64,000 nucleotides of DNA from Peptoniphilaceae bacterium (GTDB taxonomy: Bacteria; Bacillota; Clostridia; Tissierellales; Peptoniphilaceae): assembly GCA_902363535.1 (NCBI GenBank), contig CABJAE010000012.1, forward strand, positions 7,974-71,973, in the 5' to 3' direction. The notes beneath the pieces are model-generated. The model saw only the letters and a program-made list of their open reading frames with translations, was not told where the DNA came from and did not search any database. Both the position numbers and the translations under genes were made by a program. Within the stretch, counting starts at the first letter, position 1. Each line of letters opens with the position of its first letter. This document shows positions 52,590 to 61,740 of this stretch, one piece after another.

Positions 52590-54260
52590 TTATTTCGCTT
52601 CGATATCTGCGTAGATAAATCTCGGATAAGCGAGAAGCGGTTTATAAACGCCGGTGACATTGGGCTTTTGCAATCTGGGTTGCGTATAGAAGTAAACGGG
52701 GATGACGGGCATTTCTTCCATCATGATCTTTTCTGCAGCCTTCATGCTGTCCATACGAACCTTTTGATCGCCGGTGGATGCAGCCTTCTTCAAGAGGGCG
52801 TCAAATTCCTTGTTCGACCATCTGGAGTCGTTTTGCGGATTGTCGGTCATAAAGAGATCCAACATGCTCATCGGGTCTTTGTAGTCGCTCATCCAACCGG
52901 CACGAGCGATTTCAAAGTTACCGGCCTTGCGGTTATCCAGTAATACTTGGAATTCCATGTTTTCAAGATTCAGTTCCACGCCGAGGTTTTGCTTCCACAT
53001 TTCTTGCAATGCTTGGGCGATCTTCTTGTGTGCTTCATCGGTATTGTAAGAGAGGGTGCAGTTTTTGAAGTCTTCCATGGTCATGCCTTCTTCTTTCAGG
53101 CCTTTTTCCAGGAGTTCTTTTGCCTTTGCTTTATCTTCCGTAATGAGGTTGCCGTTGGCTTTGCGGAAGTCTTTGCCTGCATCGTCGTTCAAACCGTAAG
53201 GAATGATCCCTTCAGCCGGCATTTGGCCGCCTTGGGTGATGTTTTCAACGATGGTCTTGCGGTCGAGGGCCATGGAGAGGGCCTTGCGGACATTCGCGTT
53301 GTTAAAGGGTTTCTTCGTGGTGTTGAATTCAAAGTAGTAAACACCCAAGTCCTTCCCTAATTCAAGTTCAGGATCCTTGGATTGTACAGCCTTTGCCGTA
53401 ACAGCCGGTGCCGGTTGAACGAGTACATCGTATTCGCCGCCTTCGTATTTTTGGTAAGCCGTGTTGTCGTCTTCCAAAATGTCGAATTGAAGGCCGTCTA
53501 ACTTGACCTTGTCGGCATCCACGTAATTTTCGTTCTTAACCATCTTGATGTTTTCTTTGTGGTTCCATTCCGTAATCTTGAAGGCACCGTTGGATACAAA
53601 TTCCGTGCTTTGAGGATCTTTTGCCCAGTCGGGATTTGCACTAACGACCTTTTCGTTAACGGGGAGCAAGGTGTAGAACGCGGTGATGTCCAGGAAGTAG
53701 GGGGTCGGAGCCTTTAATTGAACTTCGAGGGTCTTGTCGTCCAGGGCCTTAATGCCGACATCGTCGATGGAGCCTTTGCCGTTATAGTATTCTTCCGCAC
53801 CCTTTACATAGGTGGTGATTTGGAAAGAATAGTCCGAAGCCAATTTCGGATCGATAACGCGCTTCCATGCATATTCGAAATCCTTGGCAGTCAAGGGATC
53901 GCCGTTGGACCATTTCAAGCCGTCGCGCAGCTTGAAGGTGTAAGTCATGCCGTCGTCAGATACTTCGTAAGATTCAGCTTGTGCGGGAACGAGCTTATCG
54001 TTTTCGTCGTAGCGCATCAAACCTTCAAATGCGTGGTAGACGACGAAGGATTCGTGGGTACCCTTGATGATGGCCGGGTCCAAGGAGCCCGGTTCAGATT
54101 TGTTGTTGGTGCGTAAAATCTTCGTTCCGCCGGATTCGCTTGAAGCCGTTTGGCCTTCAGCATTCTTGTTTGCGCCATTGTTTGCTGCGCCGCCACAAGC
54201 TGCGAGCAACATAACGCATGCGATGAGGACCGACAGTAGTCGTACCTTTTTGTTTATCAT
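52590..54260 (-). CDS. oppA: Oligopeptide-binding lipoprotein
   Basis: The protein has 556 residues starting at 54,260, with AAGGAGGAGAAC upstream. The signal peptide ends in the lipobox LLAAC. GSLDPAIIKGTHE, SDDGMTYTFKLRDGLKWSNGDPL (shown in part) and VRKALSMALDRKTIVENIT identify the SBP_bac_5 peptide-binding family, closest to OppA. It is the first gene of the operon; oppB begins 109 bases further. Confidence 0.9.
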   Translation of the reverse strand: MINKKVRLLSVLIACVMLLAACGGAANNGANKNAEGQTASSESGGTKILRTNNKSEPGSLDPAIIKGTHESFVVYHAFEGLMRYDENDKLVPAQAESYEVSDDGMTYTFKLRDGLKWSNGDPLTAKDFEYAWKRVIDPKLASDYSFQITTYVKGAEEYYNGKGSIDDVGIKALDDKTLEVQLKAPTPYFLDITAFYTLLPVNEKVVSANPDWAKDPQSTEFVSNGAFKITEWNHKENIKMVKNENYVDADKVKLDGLQFDILEDDNTAYQKYEGGEYDVLVQPAPAVTAKAVQSKDPELELGKDLGVYYFEFNTTKKPFNNANVRKALSMALDRKTIVENITQGGQMPAEGIIPYGLNDDAGKDFRKANGNLITEDKAKAKELLEKGLKEEGMTMEDFKNCTLSYNTDEAHKKIAQALQEMWKQNLGVELNLENMEFQVLLDNRKAGNFEIARAGWMSDYKDPMSMLDLFMTDNPQNDSRWSNKEFDALLKKAASTGDQKVRMDSMKAAEKIMMEEMPVIPVYFYTQPRLQKPNVTGVYKPLLAYPRFIYADIEAK

Positions 54261-54334
54261 GTTCTCCTCCTTAAAAAAATCATATGCGTGCATGGGATCC
54301 GAGGATTCCTATGTACCATTCCAATTATAATATA

Positions 54335-54355
54335 ACGTTTTACTTTAGTAAACGA
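54335..54355. promoter_or_regulatory. Palindromic site in the opp promoter region
   Basis: TTTACTTTAGTAAA, flanked by CG and CG, lies about 80 bases upstream of oppA, next to an AT-rich stretch that reads TATAAT on the minus strand (about 54,324). It may be an operator for the operon. The regulator is unknown. Confidence 0.4.
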
Positions 54356-54516
54356 ATTTGACGACATTGTCGAATTAAATTTTAATTTAACAAGCATAAG
54401 AGGGAAATAATGCGGGATAATGAGCGATTTATAGTGCAATGGAAAACAGCTGAAAATGGGGTTTTGTAGGCGGAAAGAAAAGAAGTTCGGTACTGAATCT
54501 TACGTGGAAACGGAAA

Positions 54517-54540
54517 CAGGCGACCGATTGCGGTCGCCTG
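54517..54540 (-). terminator. Hairpin after the potassium channel gene
   Basis: CAGGCGACCG pairs perfectly with CGGTCGCCTG over a four-base loop. The trailing T-tract on the minus strand is short (TTTCC). Confidence 0.7.
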
Positions 54541-54543
54541 AAA

Positions 54544-55575
54544 TTATTTTCCTTCAGTTTCTATATCATCTTTCATTTCGTCGCCTAAGTGGCGCAACTT
54601 GTCGATCTGTTCTTCCCGTCCCAAGACGATGAGCACGTCGCCGATTTGAAAGGTGTAGTCCACCGGGGGATTGAAGAGCAACTTTCCGTCTTCCTTTTGC
54701 TTAATGGCCAAGATCACGAGGCCTGTTTTTCCGGGGATTTCCGCTTCGATTAAATTTTTGTTTTCCAGGTAGGAGCCCGGATAAACCATCACTTCCTCCA
54801 GGTCCAGCTCCACGTCGCCGATTCGGGTGACCACGTCGAGGAAATTAATGATGTTGGGCTTGATCATGAGCGATGCCATGCGCTTGCCGCTGATTTCCAC
54901 GGCGGAGAGGGTTTTGTCGGCGCCTACCTTTAATAATTTGTCGTTGCCCGATTTGCTCACGGAATTGGCGATAATGTAAATGTCTTTGTTCATGTTCCGC
55001 GCCGTGAGCACGGTGACGATATTATCCACCTCGGAATCCAGCGTCGCCAAAAGTCCCTTGGCCCGGGCGATGCCGGCATGTTCCAGCACGCTTTCTTCCG
55101 TGGAATGGCCTTCCACGACCAAAATGTCGTGGTGACTGTAATCGTCCAGGTCTTCCCGATTGTCGGTAATGACGACGAAGGCCATTTCTTCGTGAATAAA
55201 TTTATTGATGATGACCTCGGCCAATTCGCCGGAGCCGCAAATGATGTAGTGATCATTAAGTGCGGAAATTTTTCTGTCCATTTTACTCCCCTTCCACAAA
55301 TCTCCCACTTTTCCTTCGACGAACATGGCCACCACCGTGGAAAAGGCATAGCCTACAACGCCCACGCCTAAAAAAATCATCAGGACCGAAAACATTTCGG
55401 AAGCATTGCTGGTGGTTCCGACCTCGCCGAAGCCTACTGTGGAAATGGTGATCACAGTCATGTAAAAGGCGTCGACGAAATCCACATCCAGCAGAATTTT
55501 GTAGCCGATCATGCCGAAGATGAGCAAAAACGCAAAGGAGTAAAAGGTGAATTTGAGCTTTCTTTTCTCGTCCAT
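54544..55575 (-). CDS. Two-helix potassium channel with RCK (TrkA-N/TrkA-C) domain
   Basis: A 343-residue protein with two transmembrane helices around a pore loop, TVITISTVGFGEVG; TVGFG is the K+ selectivity filter. A cytoplasmic RCK region follows, starting HYIICGSGELAEVIINKF (Rossmann GxGxxG-like), and a TrkA-C part ends DYTFQIGDVLIVLG. This is MthK/GsuK-type architecture, so a K+ channel gated by Ca2+, nucleotides or other ligands. It stands alone, with its own start after AAGGAGGGG. Confidence 0.9.
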   Translation of the reverse strand: MDEKRKLKFTFYSFAFLLIFGMIGYKILLDVDFVDAFYMTVITISTVGFGEVGTTSNASEMFSVLMIFLGVGVVGYAFSTVVAMFVEGKVGDLWKGSKMDRKISALNDHYIICGSGELAEVIINKFIHEEMAFVVITDNREDLDDYSHHDILVVEGHSTEESVLEHAGIARAKGLLATLDSEVDNIVTVLTARNMNKDIYIIANSVSKSGNDKLLKVGADKTLSAVEISGKRMASLMIKPNIINFLDVVTRIGDVELDLEEVMVYPGSYLENKNLIEAEIPGKTGLVILAIKQKEDGKLLFNPPVDYTFQIGDVLIVLGREEQIDKLRHLGDEMKDDIETEGK

Positions 55576-55648
55576 AGGCCCCTCCTTATGGCTCTGATTA
55601 TAATCGATTTGTTCGTAGGGAACCAGAGAAAAAATGAAGGGAGGGAAA

Positions 55649-55681
55649 ATATAAAAGAGAAGCGCTGCCTTGGCGCTTCGT
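55649..55681 (-). terminator. Terminator after the glycyl radical enzyme operon
   Basis: GAAGCGC pairs with GCGCTTC, followed on the minus strand by TCTTTTATATTTT. Confidence 0.75.
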
Positions 55682-55715
55682 CTTTCAGGGCGTTTGAATT
55701 GTCGGAAAACAGGGG

Positions 55716-56612
55716 TTAGCGAAAGTCGATGAGGGAGACACCTTCGTCTTTGACGATGGCTCTTAGCAGGTTCATGGCCTCGGGGGCGGGCCTGTAAAAG
55801 GCATCCTGATCAATCGTCGCGCCGATGGCTTCATATTTGATATGGCCAAAGGGATGATAGGGAAGGAGCTCCATTTTCGCTTTCGGTATCTTTTCATGAA
55901 CGAATCGGGTGGCTTTTCGGATCGTCTCCTCCCCGTCGTTGACGCTTCCGATAACCGGGATGCGAATCACAATATCGCTATTCAGTTCTTGTAATCTCGT
56001 CATGTTATCCAGAATTTTTTCGTTGCGGACGCCGGTGTATTTTTTATGAAGGGCGGGGTCCACGTGTTTCAGATCCATGAAAATCATGTCCATGCGTTCC
56101 AAAGACGGTTTCACCGCGTCGAAATCGAAGTAGCCGCAGGTTTCTATGGCCATGGAATAGCCTAAATCGTAGATTTCTTTCGTTAATTCGTCGAGAAATG
56201 CGGGCTGTGCCGTGGGTTCGCCGCCGGAGAAGGTAATACCGCCGCCGCTCATGGCATAGAAGAGGCGATCCTTTTTGACGGCTTCAACGATATCGTCGGA
56301 ATCGACTTTGCGCACCATGTAGCTGCGCGCCCCAGTGGGGCAGACTTCGGTGCAACGGCCACAGGCGACACACTTGCTGCGCTCCTTGTTTAAGTCGATG
56401 CCGATATGCTCGGGGCACGCCTCGACGCATTTGCCGCAGCCGATGCATTTGCGCCTGTACCAGCCGATTTTGATCTTGTTATCCCGCCCTTCCGGATTGG
56501 CGCACCACTTACAGCGCAGGGGGCAGCCGGCCATAAAGACGGTGGTGCGAATGCCGTCGCCGTCGTTGACGCTAAAGGGCTGTAGCTCCATGATATAGCC
56601 GGTGGTGCCCAT
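55716..56612 (-). CDS. Glycyl radical enzyme activating protein (radical SAM)
   Basis: A 298-residue radical SAM protein. FMAGCPLRCKWCANPEG has the CxxxCxxC cluster motif binding the SAM [4Fe-4S] cluster. Two further ferredoxin-like clusters follow (CIGCGKCVEACP and CVACGRCTEVCP), which mark activases of decarboxylase/dehydratase-type glycyl radical enzymes rather than of plain PFL. It installs the glycyl radical on the upstream enzyme. Its start overlaps that gene's stop as TAATG. Confidence 0.92.
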   Translation of the reverse strand: MGTTGYIMELQPFSVNDGDGIRTTVFMAGCPLRCKWCANPEGRDNKIKIGWYRRKCIGCGKCVEACPEHIGIDLNKERSKCVACGRCTEVCPTGARSYMVRKVDSDDIVEAVKKDRLFYAMSGGGITFSGGEPTAQPAFLDELTKEIYDLGYSMAIETCGYFDFDAVKPSLERMDMIFMDLKHVDPALHKKYTGVRNEKILDNMTRLQELNSDIVIRIPVIGSVNDGEETIRKATRFVHEKIPKAKMELLPYHPFGHIKYEAIGATIDQDAFYRPAPEAMNLLRAIVKDEGVSLIDFR

Positions 56613-58984
56613 TAGAAGGCCTCGTGTACGTTTCTCGCCATAATGGAATCTTGCATCTCTTTAGAAAGATTTGTAAATTGAGCGGAATAGCCGGCGACGC
56701 GAACCAAGAGGCTTCTATATTTTTCGGGATGTTTTTGCGCGTCCAAGAGCACGTCGTTGGAAATGCAATTGAATTGAACGTGGAATCCGCCGATGGCGAA
56801 GTAGGATTGAAGCATGGCGCCGAGATTGGAGCGGCCTCTCTTGGTCTTGACCAAATCTTGATTCAGCCGCAGGTTCAGCAGGGTGCCGCCGCTGTGGATG
56901 TCGTGTTCCATCTTTGCCGCGCTGCGTAATGCCGCGAGGCAGGTGGAGGTATCCGTGCCCGTGTAGGGAGAAACGCCTTCGCTGATGGGATCTTTTGCGT
57001 AGCGACCGTCCGGCGTGGCGCCCAAGACTTTGCCCGTGGGCAGGTAGTTGGAAATCCCCATGAAGGCGGTAACAAAGCGATTGCCGTAGAGGTCTTTGTG
57101 TGCCGTGACTTCGTCATAGAAGAAAGATTCCAGGCTCTTGGCAATGGCATCAACGTAGGCGTCGTCGTTGCCGTACTTCGGGCAGGCGAGGGCCTCTTGT
57201 CTTAAGTTTTCGTAGCCTTCCCAGTCGGCATTGATGGCGTCGATCATATCCGAAAGGGTGTACTTGCCCTGATCAAAGACCAGTTTTTTAATGACGGCCA
57301 GGGAATTGGCCGTGACCGAAAGGCCGACGCCTGTAAATACCGGACCGATGTTGTATTTTGCGCCGCCGTCGACCAAATCTTGTCCCTTTTCCAAACACGA
57401 TTCATTGCAAGCGGACATAAAGGGTCGGTGGCCGATTTCTCTATGAATTTCCTGGGCAGTGATTAGGGAAATGACCCCTTGTTTGACCATGTATTTAAAC
57501 TGCTTTTTCCAAGCGGCCATCACTTCATCGAAAGAGGTAAAGGTCTTGGGGTCCTTCTCGTGGAGGGAAACGGATTGACCGGAGAGGCGGCTTTTGCCCT
57601 CGTTTAATGCAAATTCCAGGGCTGCGGCAAAGCTGATGCTTGCGGCGGAGGTCCATTGAAAGGTTTTTCTCGAGTGGGGCACGACGCAGCCGCAGTTATT
57701 CCAGTCCTTGGCATCTTCCGGCTCGTAGTTTAAGTTCGAGAGCATTTGGTAGCCCGTGCGGTCCCCGTGAATGGCGGGGAAGCCGCAGCCGGTGGATACT
57801 AATTCGGTGACTGCCTCCATAAATTCCGTGGGGCAATCGGGATGAATGCGGCAACTGAGGGTTGGCTGGTGCGTCATGCATTCCTTCGTGGCCTGAATGG
57901 CCATGTAGGAAATGGCATTGGTGGCATCGGTACCGTCCACCTTCGTTCCGCCGATGGTCAGGTTTTCAAAATTCGTGTAGCCCGCAAAGAAGCTCGCCGT
58001 GTTTTTAGAAATGGTCCAAGCCCATTCCGAATACTTCAACCAAAGGCATTGAACATATTCCAGGGCCGTGTCGTAGTCGATGGCCCCGGCTTTTAAATCC
58101 GCTTCGTAATAGGGATACATGTACTGGTCGAAGCGGCCGGGGTTCCAAGCCAATGGATTTTCCGAAAGAATGCCGCCTAATTGCACAAACCAAACAAATT
58201 GAATGGCCTCGCGGAAATTTTTCGGCGGATTGGCCGGAACATGGGTGCAAATTTCGGCGATCTCTTCCAATTCCTTTTTCCGCAGGGGGTCCGTTTCCTC
58301 GGTCGCCATCTCTCGGGCCTTTTCCGCATAGCGGCTGCCCAGAATCATCATGCCCTCGGCAATAAGGACGATGGATTTATAAAAATCGATCTTCTTCTTA
58401 TCTTCCGCCACGGCCTCGTCCAGTTGCGCTAAATGCATTTCGGCATCTTTTTTAATGCCCGCATAGCCCTTGGGAAGGAGCACGTCGATGTAATCGGGAG
58501 AAATTTCGCCGATGCCGTTTCGCCATTTCGAGTCCGTATCTAAAAATCCCGTGTCCACGCCGATCTTTTTCGTTTCATCGGAGGTGCGGACGAGGAAGGC
58601 TTCCTCCACGGACTTTCCCTTCCAGTAAGGAAAAATATTTTCTCTAATAAATTGAACTTGCCCCCGCGTCACATCGTAGGGATCTTGCTTGCGTTCGGGG
58701 AAGGTGTCGATCTCTTCGTCGATCCATTGCCAACCGAATTCCGGTGTTAAAATGGCGGTCTTGCGAAATTCGCCGCTTGTGCCGACGATGAGCTCGCCCT
58801 CCCAAATATTCACGGAAATTTCTTCGCAGGTGGCCTTGAAGGCCTTCCCGACGCGAAGAATGTGGGGAAGCCCTTCGCTCTCTTTGAAAGACTTCGTCCA
58901 ACTCCAGGCGCGTTCATAAGAAATATGGGGCTTCGTGTTGACGTAATTGTCGCGAATTTTTTCGATTCGTTTCGTCATGGTCAT
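56612..58984 (-). CDS. Glycyl radical enzyme of unassigned substrate
   Basis: A 790-residue enzyme. The glycyl radical loop is LVRVAGYSAQFTNLS near residue 762. The thiyl-radical Cys lies in NNCGCVVPHSRKTF near residue 432. The pattern GCVVP lacks the Glu two residues after the Cys that CutC/glycerol dehydratase-type enzymes carry (GCVEP). That points away from the eliminases and possibly toward a decarboxylase or C-C bond enzyme. GRE classes are set by these pocket residues, so modelling should narrow the substrate. An activase follows and an XRE-cupin regulator is divergent. Confidence 0.9.
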   Translation of the reverse strand: MTMTKRIEKIRDNYVNTKPHISYERAWSWTKSFKESEGLPHILRVGKAFKATCEEISVNIWEGELIVGTSGEFRKTAILTPEFGWQWIDEEIDTFPERKQDPYDVTRGQVQFIRENIFPYWKGKSVEEAFLVRTSDETKKIGVDTGFLDTDSKWRNGIGEISPDYIDVLLPKGYAGIKKDAEMHLAQLDEAVAEDKKKIDFYKSIVLIAEGMMILGSRYAEKAREMATEETDPLRKKELEEIAEICTHVPANPPKNFREAIQFVWFVQLGGILSENPLAWNPGRFDQYMYPYYEADLKAGAIDYDTALEYVQCLWLKYSEWAWTISKNTASFFAGYTNFENLTIGGTKVDGTDATNAISYMAIQATKECMTHQPTLSCRIHPDCPTEFMEAVTELVSTGCGFPAIHGDRTGYQMLSNLNYEPEDAKDWNNCGCVVPHSRKTFQWTSAASISFAAALEFALNEGKSRLSGQSVSLHEKDPKTFTSFDEVMAAWKKQFKYMVKQGVISLITAQEIHREIGHRPFMSACNESCLEKGQDLVDGGAKYNIGPVFTGVGLSVTANSLAVIKKLVFDQGKYTLSDMIDAINADWEGYENLRQEALACPKYGNDDAYVDAIAKSLESFFYDEVTAHKDLYGNRFVTAFMGISNYLPTGKVLGATPDGRYAKDPISEGVSPYTGTDTSTCLAALRSAAKMEHDIHSGGTLLNLRLNQDLVKTKRGRSNLGAMLQSYFAIGGFHVQFNCISNDVLLDAQKHPEKYRSLLVRVAGYSAQFTNLSKEMQDSIMARNVHEAF

Positions 58985-59068
58985 TTTTTATCCTCCTAAC
59001 AGACAGTAAAGAAAGCAGAGGTGTTGGACAGTATTCAGAACAACAAGAACATTATATTGCACAACCTA

Positions 59069-59097
59069 AGTATATGGGCTTATTTCTGTTTTGTCAA
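59069..59097 (-). promoter_or_regulatory. Promoter of the glycyl radical enzyme operon
   Basis: On the minus strand TTGACA (59,097-59,092) and TATACT (59,074-59,069) are exactly 17 bases apart, about 85 bases upstream of the enzyme start. It faces the divergent regulator gene. Confidence 0.85.
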
Positions 59098-59249
59098 TCC
59101 ATGGAAGGATTTTTTCAGTTCCAATTTTAAAAGCATGGGCACCGAATAAAACTATGCTAAAATAAAACATAGACTTGGCTTACGAAGCCATCGCCAAAAA
59201 CAATCGGGTGCCGCAGCATGGCGGAAGGGCCCGTGAAAAGGAGCCGCAA

Positions 59250-59813
59250 ATGAAAAACGAAACGGACTTTATCTGTAAAACCATTGCGAAAAATATAAAA
59301 AAGATTCGAGAAGATCAAAAGCTGAGCATGGACCGGCTGGCGTCGATCTCCGGCGTCAGCAAAAGCATGATCGGACAAATCGAACGCGCCGAAACCAATT
59401 CCTCCATCTCCACCCTATGGAAGCTTGCCTCCGGCCTGCACGTGCCCTTTACGGCCTTAATCGAGCAGAGCAAAGAGCATGTCATGCGCGTGGACAAGGA
59501 ATCGGTGAACATCGTCAAAAATGAAGACGGATTGTTTCGCATGTATCCCTATTTTCCCATAGATGAGAACCGCAATTTCGAGATTTTATATATCGAGTTG
59601 GATCCCGGCGCATGCAGCCATTCCGAGCCCCACGCCACCGGCACGGAAGAATACATTATTGTCTTCGGCAGCACCCTGGAACTGACCATCGGCGAGGAGA
59701 TCCACGAAATACACAGCGGCGACGCTATCTACTTCACGGCAAATGAACCCCACAGCTATCGGAACAAAACGAAAGAGACGCTGACCATGATTAATATTAT
59801 TTCCTATGCTTAG
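59250..59813 (+). CDS. XRE-family regulator with cupin sensor domain
   Basis: The protein has 187 residues from ATG 59,250, with AAGGAG upstream; an extension to 59,175 has no start signal. Residues 8-70 are an HTH (IREDQKLSMDRLASISGVSK, then SMIGQIERAETNSSISTL). The C-terminal cupin has HSEPHATGTEEYIIVFGSTL and HSGDAIYFTANEPHSY. Such regulators sense a small molecule and commonly control a divergent catabolic gene. Here that is the glycyl radical enzyme, whose substrate may be the ligand. Confidence 0.88.
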   Translation: MKNETDFICKTIAKNIKKIREDQKLSMDRLASISGVSKSMIGQIERAETNSSISTLWKLASGLHVPFTALIEQSKEHVMRVDKESVNIVKNEDGLFRMYPYFPIDENRNFEILYIELDPGACSHSEPHATGTEEYIIVFGSTLELTIGEEIHEIHSGDAIYFTANEPHSYRNKTKETLTMINIISYA

Positions 59814-59873
59814 GGGGATGGTGACTGTAAGGATAAGGTGACGAGCCATTCCTTTGTCTACGACAAGTAAAAA

Positions 59874-59915
59874 AAGAAGCGATTCGTTTTTATGCGAATC
59901 GCTTCTTTTTTTTTG
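59874..59915 (+). terminator. Intrinsic terminator after the XRE-cupin gene
   Basis: GAAGCGATTCG pairs with CGAATCGCTTC across an eight-base loop, followed by eight or more Ts. Confidence 0.93.
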
Positions 59916-60030
59916 TCGGGATTCGTTCGCTTGCAATAAAGTACTTTATTTCTGCAGGATTTCCCGTGCGTCATCCAAACATGGTAAACTATTTACTGTA
60001 TATGTGCGCGCGGTTGAGAAAGGACGGTTC

Positions 60031-61344
60031 ATGGGAGCGAAAATCAAATTATGGTTTATTAACGAAAAGAACTTGTTTAAGATGATGAAATATGTGGCAT
60101 TGACGATGGCACTCCTCCTTTTGACGTGGGTTTTCGACCATGGGTACCCCGAGCTGAAGGCCCGTGTGCCGGATCAATTGCTTTTGTCCGCGGATGTAAC
60201 CATGGATTTTCTCTCCAATATTTCCGGCGTCTTTCTGACCATTAGTATTTTTTCTTTTACGACGATCGTCACGGTGCTGAACAAATACAGCAGCAGCGTG
60301 TCCCCGCGCATGCTCCAAACCTTTATCGACCGCACCGATGTCTTGGGCCTCTTCGGCATTTTTATCAGCGGCTTTTTCTATTCGATTATCAGCATTCTCC
60401 TGCTTCAAAATGTGGCGGCGGAGGACCACGTCATGGCGGGGAGTTTCGCCATCGCCTATGCCATTGTGGCCATGATCGGCTTTATCGTCTTTGCGAAACA
60501 GGTGCTTGAAAACATCAAAATATCGAACATTATCGAAGGGGTGTACACGGATTGCGACGCCTTGATCGATGGGGAGGTCGCCCGTCGGGAAAGTGCGAAG
60601 CGCTACGAGGACGACAAGGACGCGAAGGAGTTTCCCGTCTTGGCCGCGACGACGGGGTACCTTTACGACATTCAAACCGAGGCGATTTTAAAGGCGCTGG
60701 ACGGGATCAAGGCCGAATTTACCATTAAAAAACGAATCGGCGAATACGCCACGGAAGGGGAGTCTGTGGGTGTGTTGAAGCTTTTCGGCGGAAAGAATCT
60801 CAGTGGAGACGAAATCGAAGATTTGATCGATGTCGTCGGCGGGGCCATGGTGATCAATGTTTTTAAAAATATTCAAGACGACTACCATCACGGCCTGGTG
60901 ATTCTCACGGAGATTTCCGTCTTGGCCCTGAGTCCGGGGACGAAGGACCCGAACACGGCGGTGGCCTGTGTCAATAAAATTTCCACGCTCCTCGGCAAAC
61001 TCCTCTCCACGGCCAATCAGTTTATCGTCCTGAAAGAGGACGGGGATACAAAGATCATTTACCAAAGCTATTCTGTGGAAGACGAGCTTTACTCGGTTTT
61101 CAGTCAAATTATTTTCTATTCCGGCGGCGATCCTCTGGTGACGCGGGCCATTTTGCAGGGGCTCTACTTTATTTACATGATGGCCGGCATGAGCGCGAAG
61201 CCCGGCGTAAAGAATTACTTCGATTCTTCCTACGATTTACTTATGGCCAATTTCAGTCACGCGGTGCATCTGAATCGATTCGAGAAGATTCGAATGAAAA
61301 TGGACGAGCGGGTCGGTTTAGAAGAAGAACGCCACTTGGCCTAG
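60031..61344 (+). CDS. DUF2254 family membrane protein
   Basis: The protein has 437 residues from ATG 60,031, with AAAGGACGG upstream. Four N-terminal transmembrane helices: DFLSNISGVFLTISIFSFTT and SPRMLQTFIDRTDVLGLFGI are the conserved DUF2254 segments. A large soluble region of about 280 residues follows, with GYLYDIQTEAI and TKDPNTAVACVNKI. The function of the family is unknown. Confidence 0.88.
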   Translation: MGAKIKLWFINEKNLFKMMKYVALTMALLLLTWVFDHGYPELKARVPDQLLLSADVTMDFLSNISGVFLTISIFSFTTIVTVLNKYSSSVSPRMLQTFIDRTDVLGLFGIFISGFFYSIISILLLQNVAAEDHVMAGSFAIAYAIVAMIGFIVFAKQVLENIKISNIIEGVYTDCDALIDGEVARRESAKRYEDDKDAKEFPVLAATTGYLYDIQTEAILKALDGIKAEFTIKKRIGEYATEGESVGVLKLFGGKNLSGDEIEDLIDVVGGAMVINVFKNIQDDYHHGLVILTEISVLALSPGTKDPNTAVACVNKISTLLGKLLSTANQFIVLKEDGDTKIIYQSYSVEDELYSVFSQIIFYSGGDPLVTRAILQGLYFIYMMAGMSAKPGVKNYFDSSYDLLMANFSHAVHLNRFEKIRMKMDERVGLEEERHLA

Positions 61345-61351
61345 GCTACTC

Positions 61352-61378
61352 CAAAAGGGCTTTTCGGGGTCCTTTTTT
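61352..61378 (+). terminator. Terminator after the DUF2254 gene
   Basis: AAAAGG pairs with CCTTTT across a G-rich loop, followed by Ts. Confidence 0.6.
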
Positions 61379-61482
61379 TCTGAAGATACAATGTTTTTTC
61401 GGTCGTGTGATTGAAATAGAGATTTAATTGGTATGAATTAAATAAACGTAGTACACAGCGGATTCGTTGAGGAGGCGAAAGG

Positions 61483-61611
61483 ATGAAATTTATCGAAGCG
61501 ATTAAGAACAGATGGAAACACTTTTTAAATAAATTGGGCGAAGAAAATAAGAAAACCTTTGGAGACGCACCTCTGGATTGCTGCTCTTTGAATCAAAAAC
61601 AAAATCACTAA
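61483..61611 (+). CDS. LDCC-motif putative metal-binding mini-protein
   Basis: A 42-residue protein with GAGGCGAAAGG upstream. An amphipathic basic helix (IEAIKNRWKHFLNKLGEENK) is followed by KTFGDAPLDCCSLN. The LDCC motif ending defines a family of very small putative metal-binding proteins in Firmicutes. The adjacent Cys pair could bind a metal. A strong terminator follows. Too short to be found by most gene callers. Confidence 0.75.
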   Translation: MKFIEAIKNRWKHFLNKLGEENKKTFGDAPLDCCSLNQKQNH

Positions 61612-61627
61612 AAAGAGCTTTTACACT

Positions 61628-61672
61628 GCCCCGAAAGTCGGATCGAGAAATCCCGGCTTCGGGGCTTTTTTT
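61628..61672 (+). terminator. Intrinsic terminator after the LDCC gene
   Basis: GCCCCGAA pairs with TTCGGGGC, followed by seven Ts. Confidence 0.88.
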
Positions 61673-61740
61673 GCGAGAAAAATTCCGTCTTCGGCGATCT
61701 TTTGATAGAATAAGGCAGACTAAAGTTTTTGGAGGTCGTT

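Noticed and set aside
53718..54116. Plus-strand ORF inside oppA
   Set aside because: Antisense shadow of a clear solute-binding protein gene.
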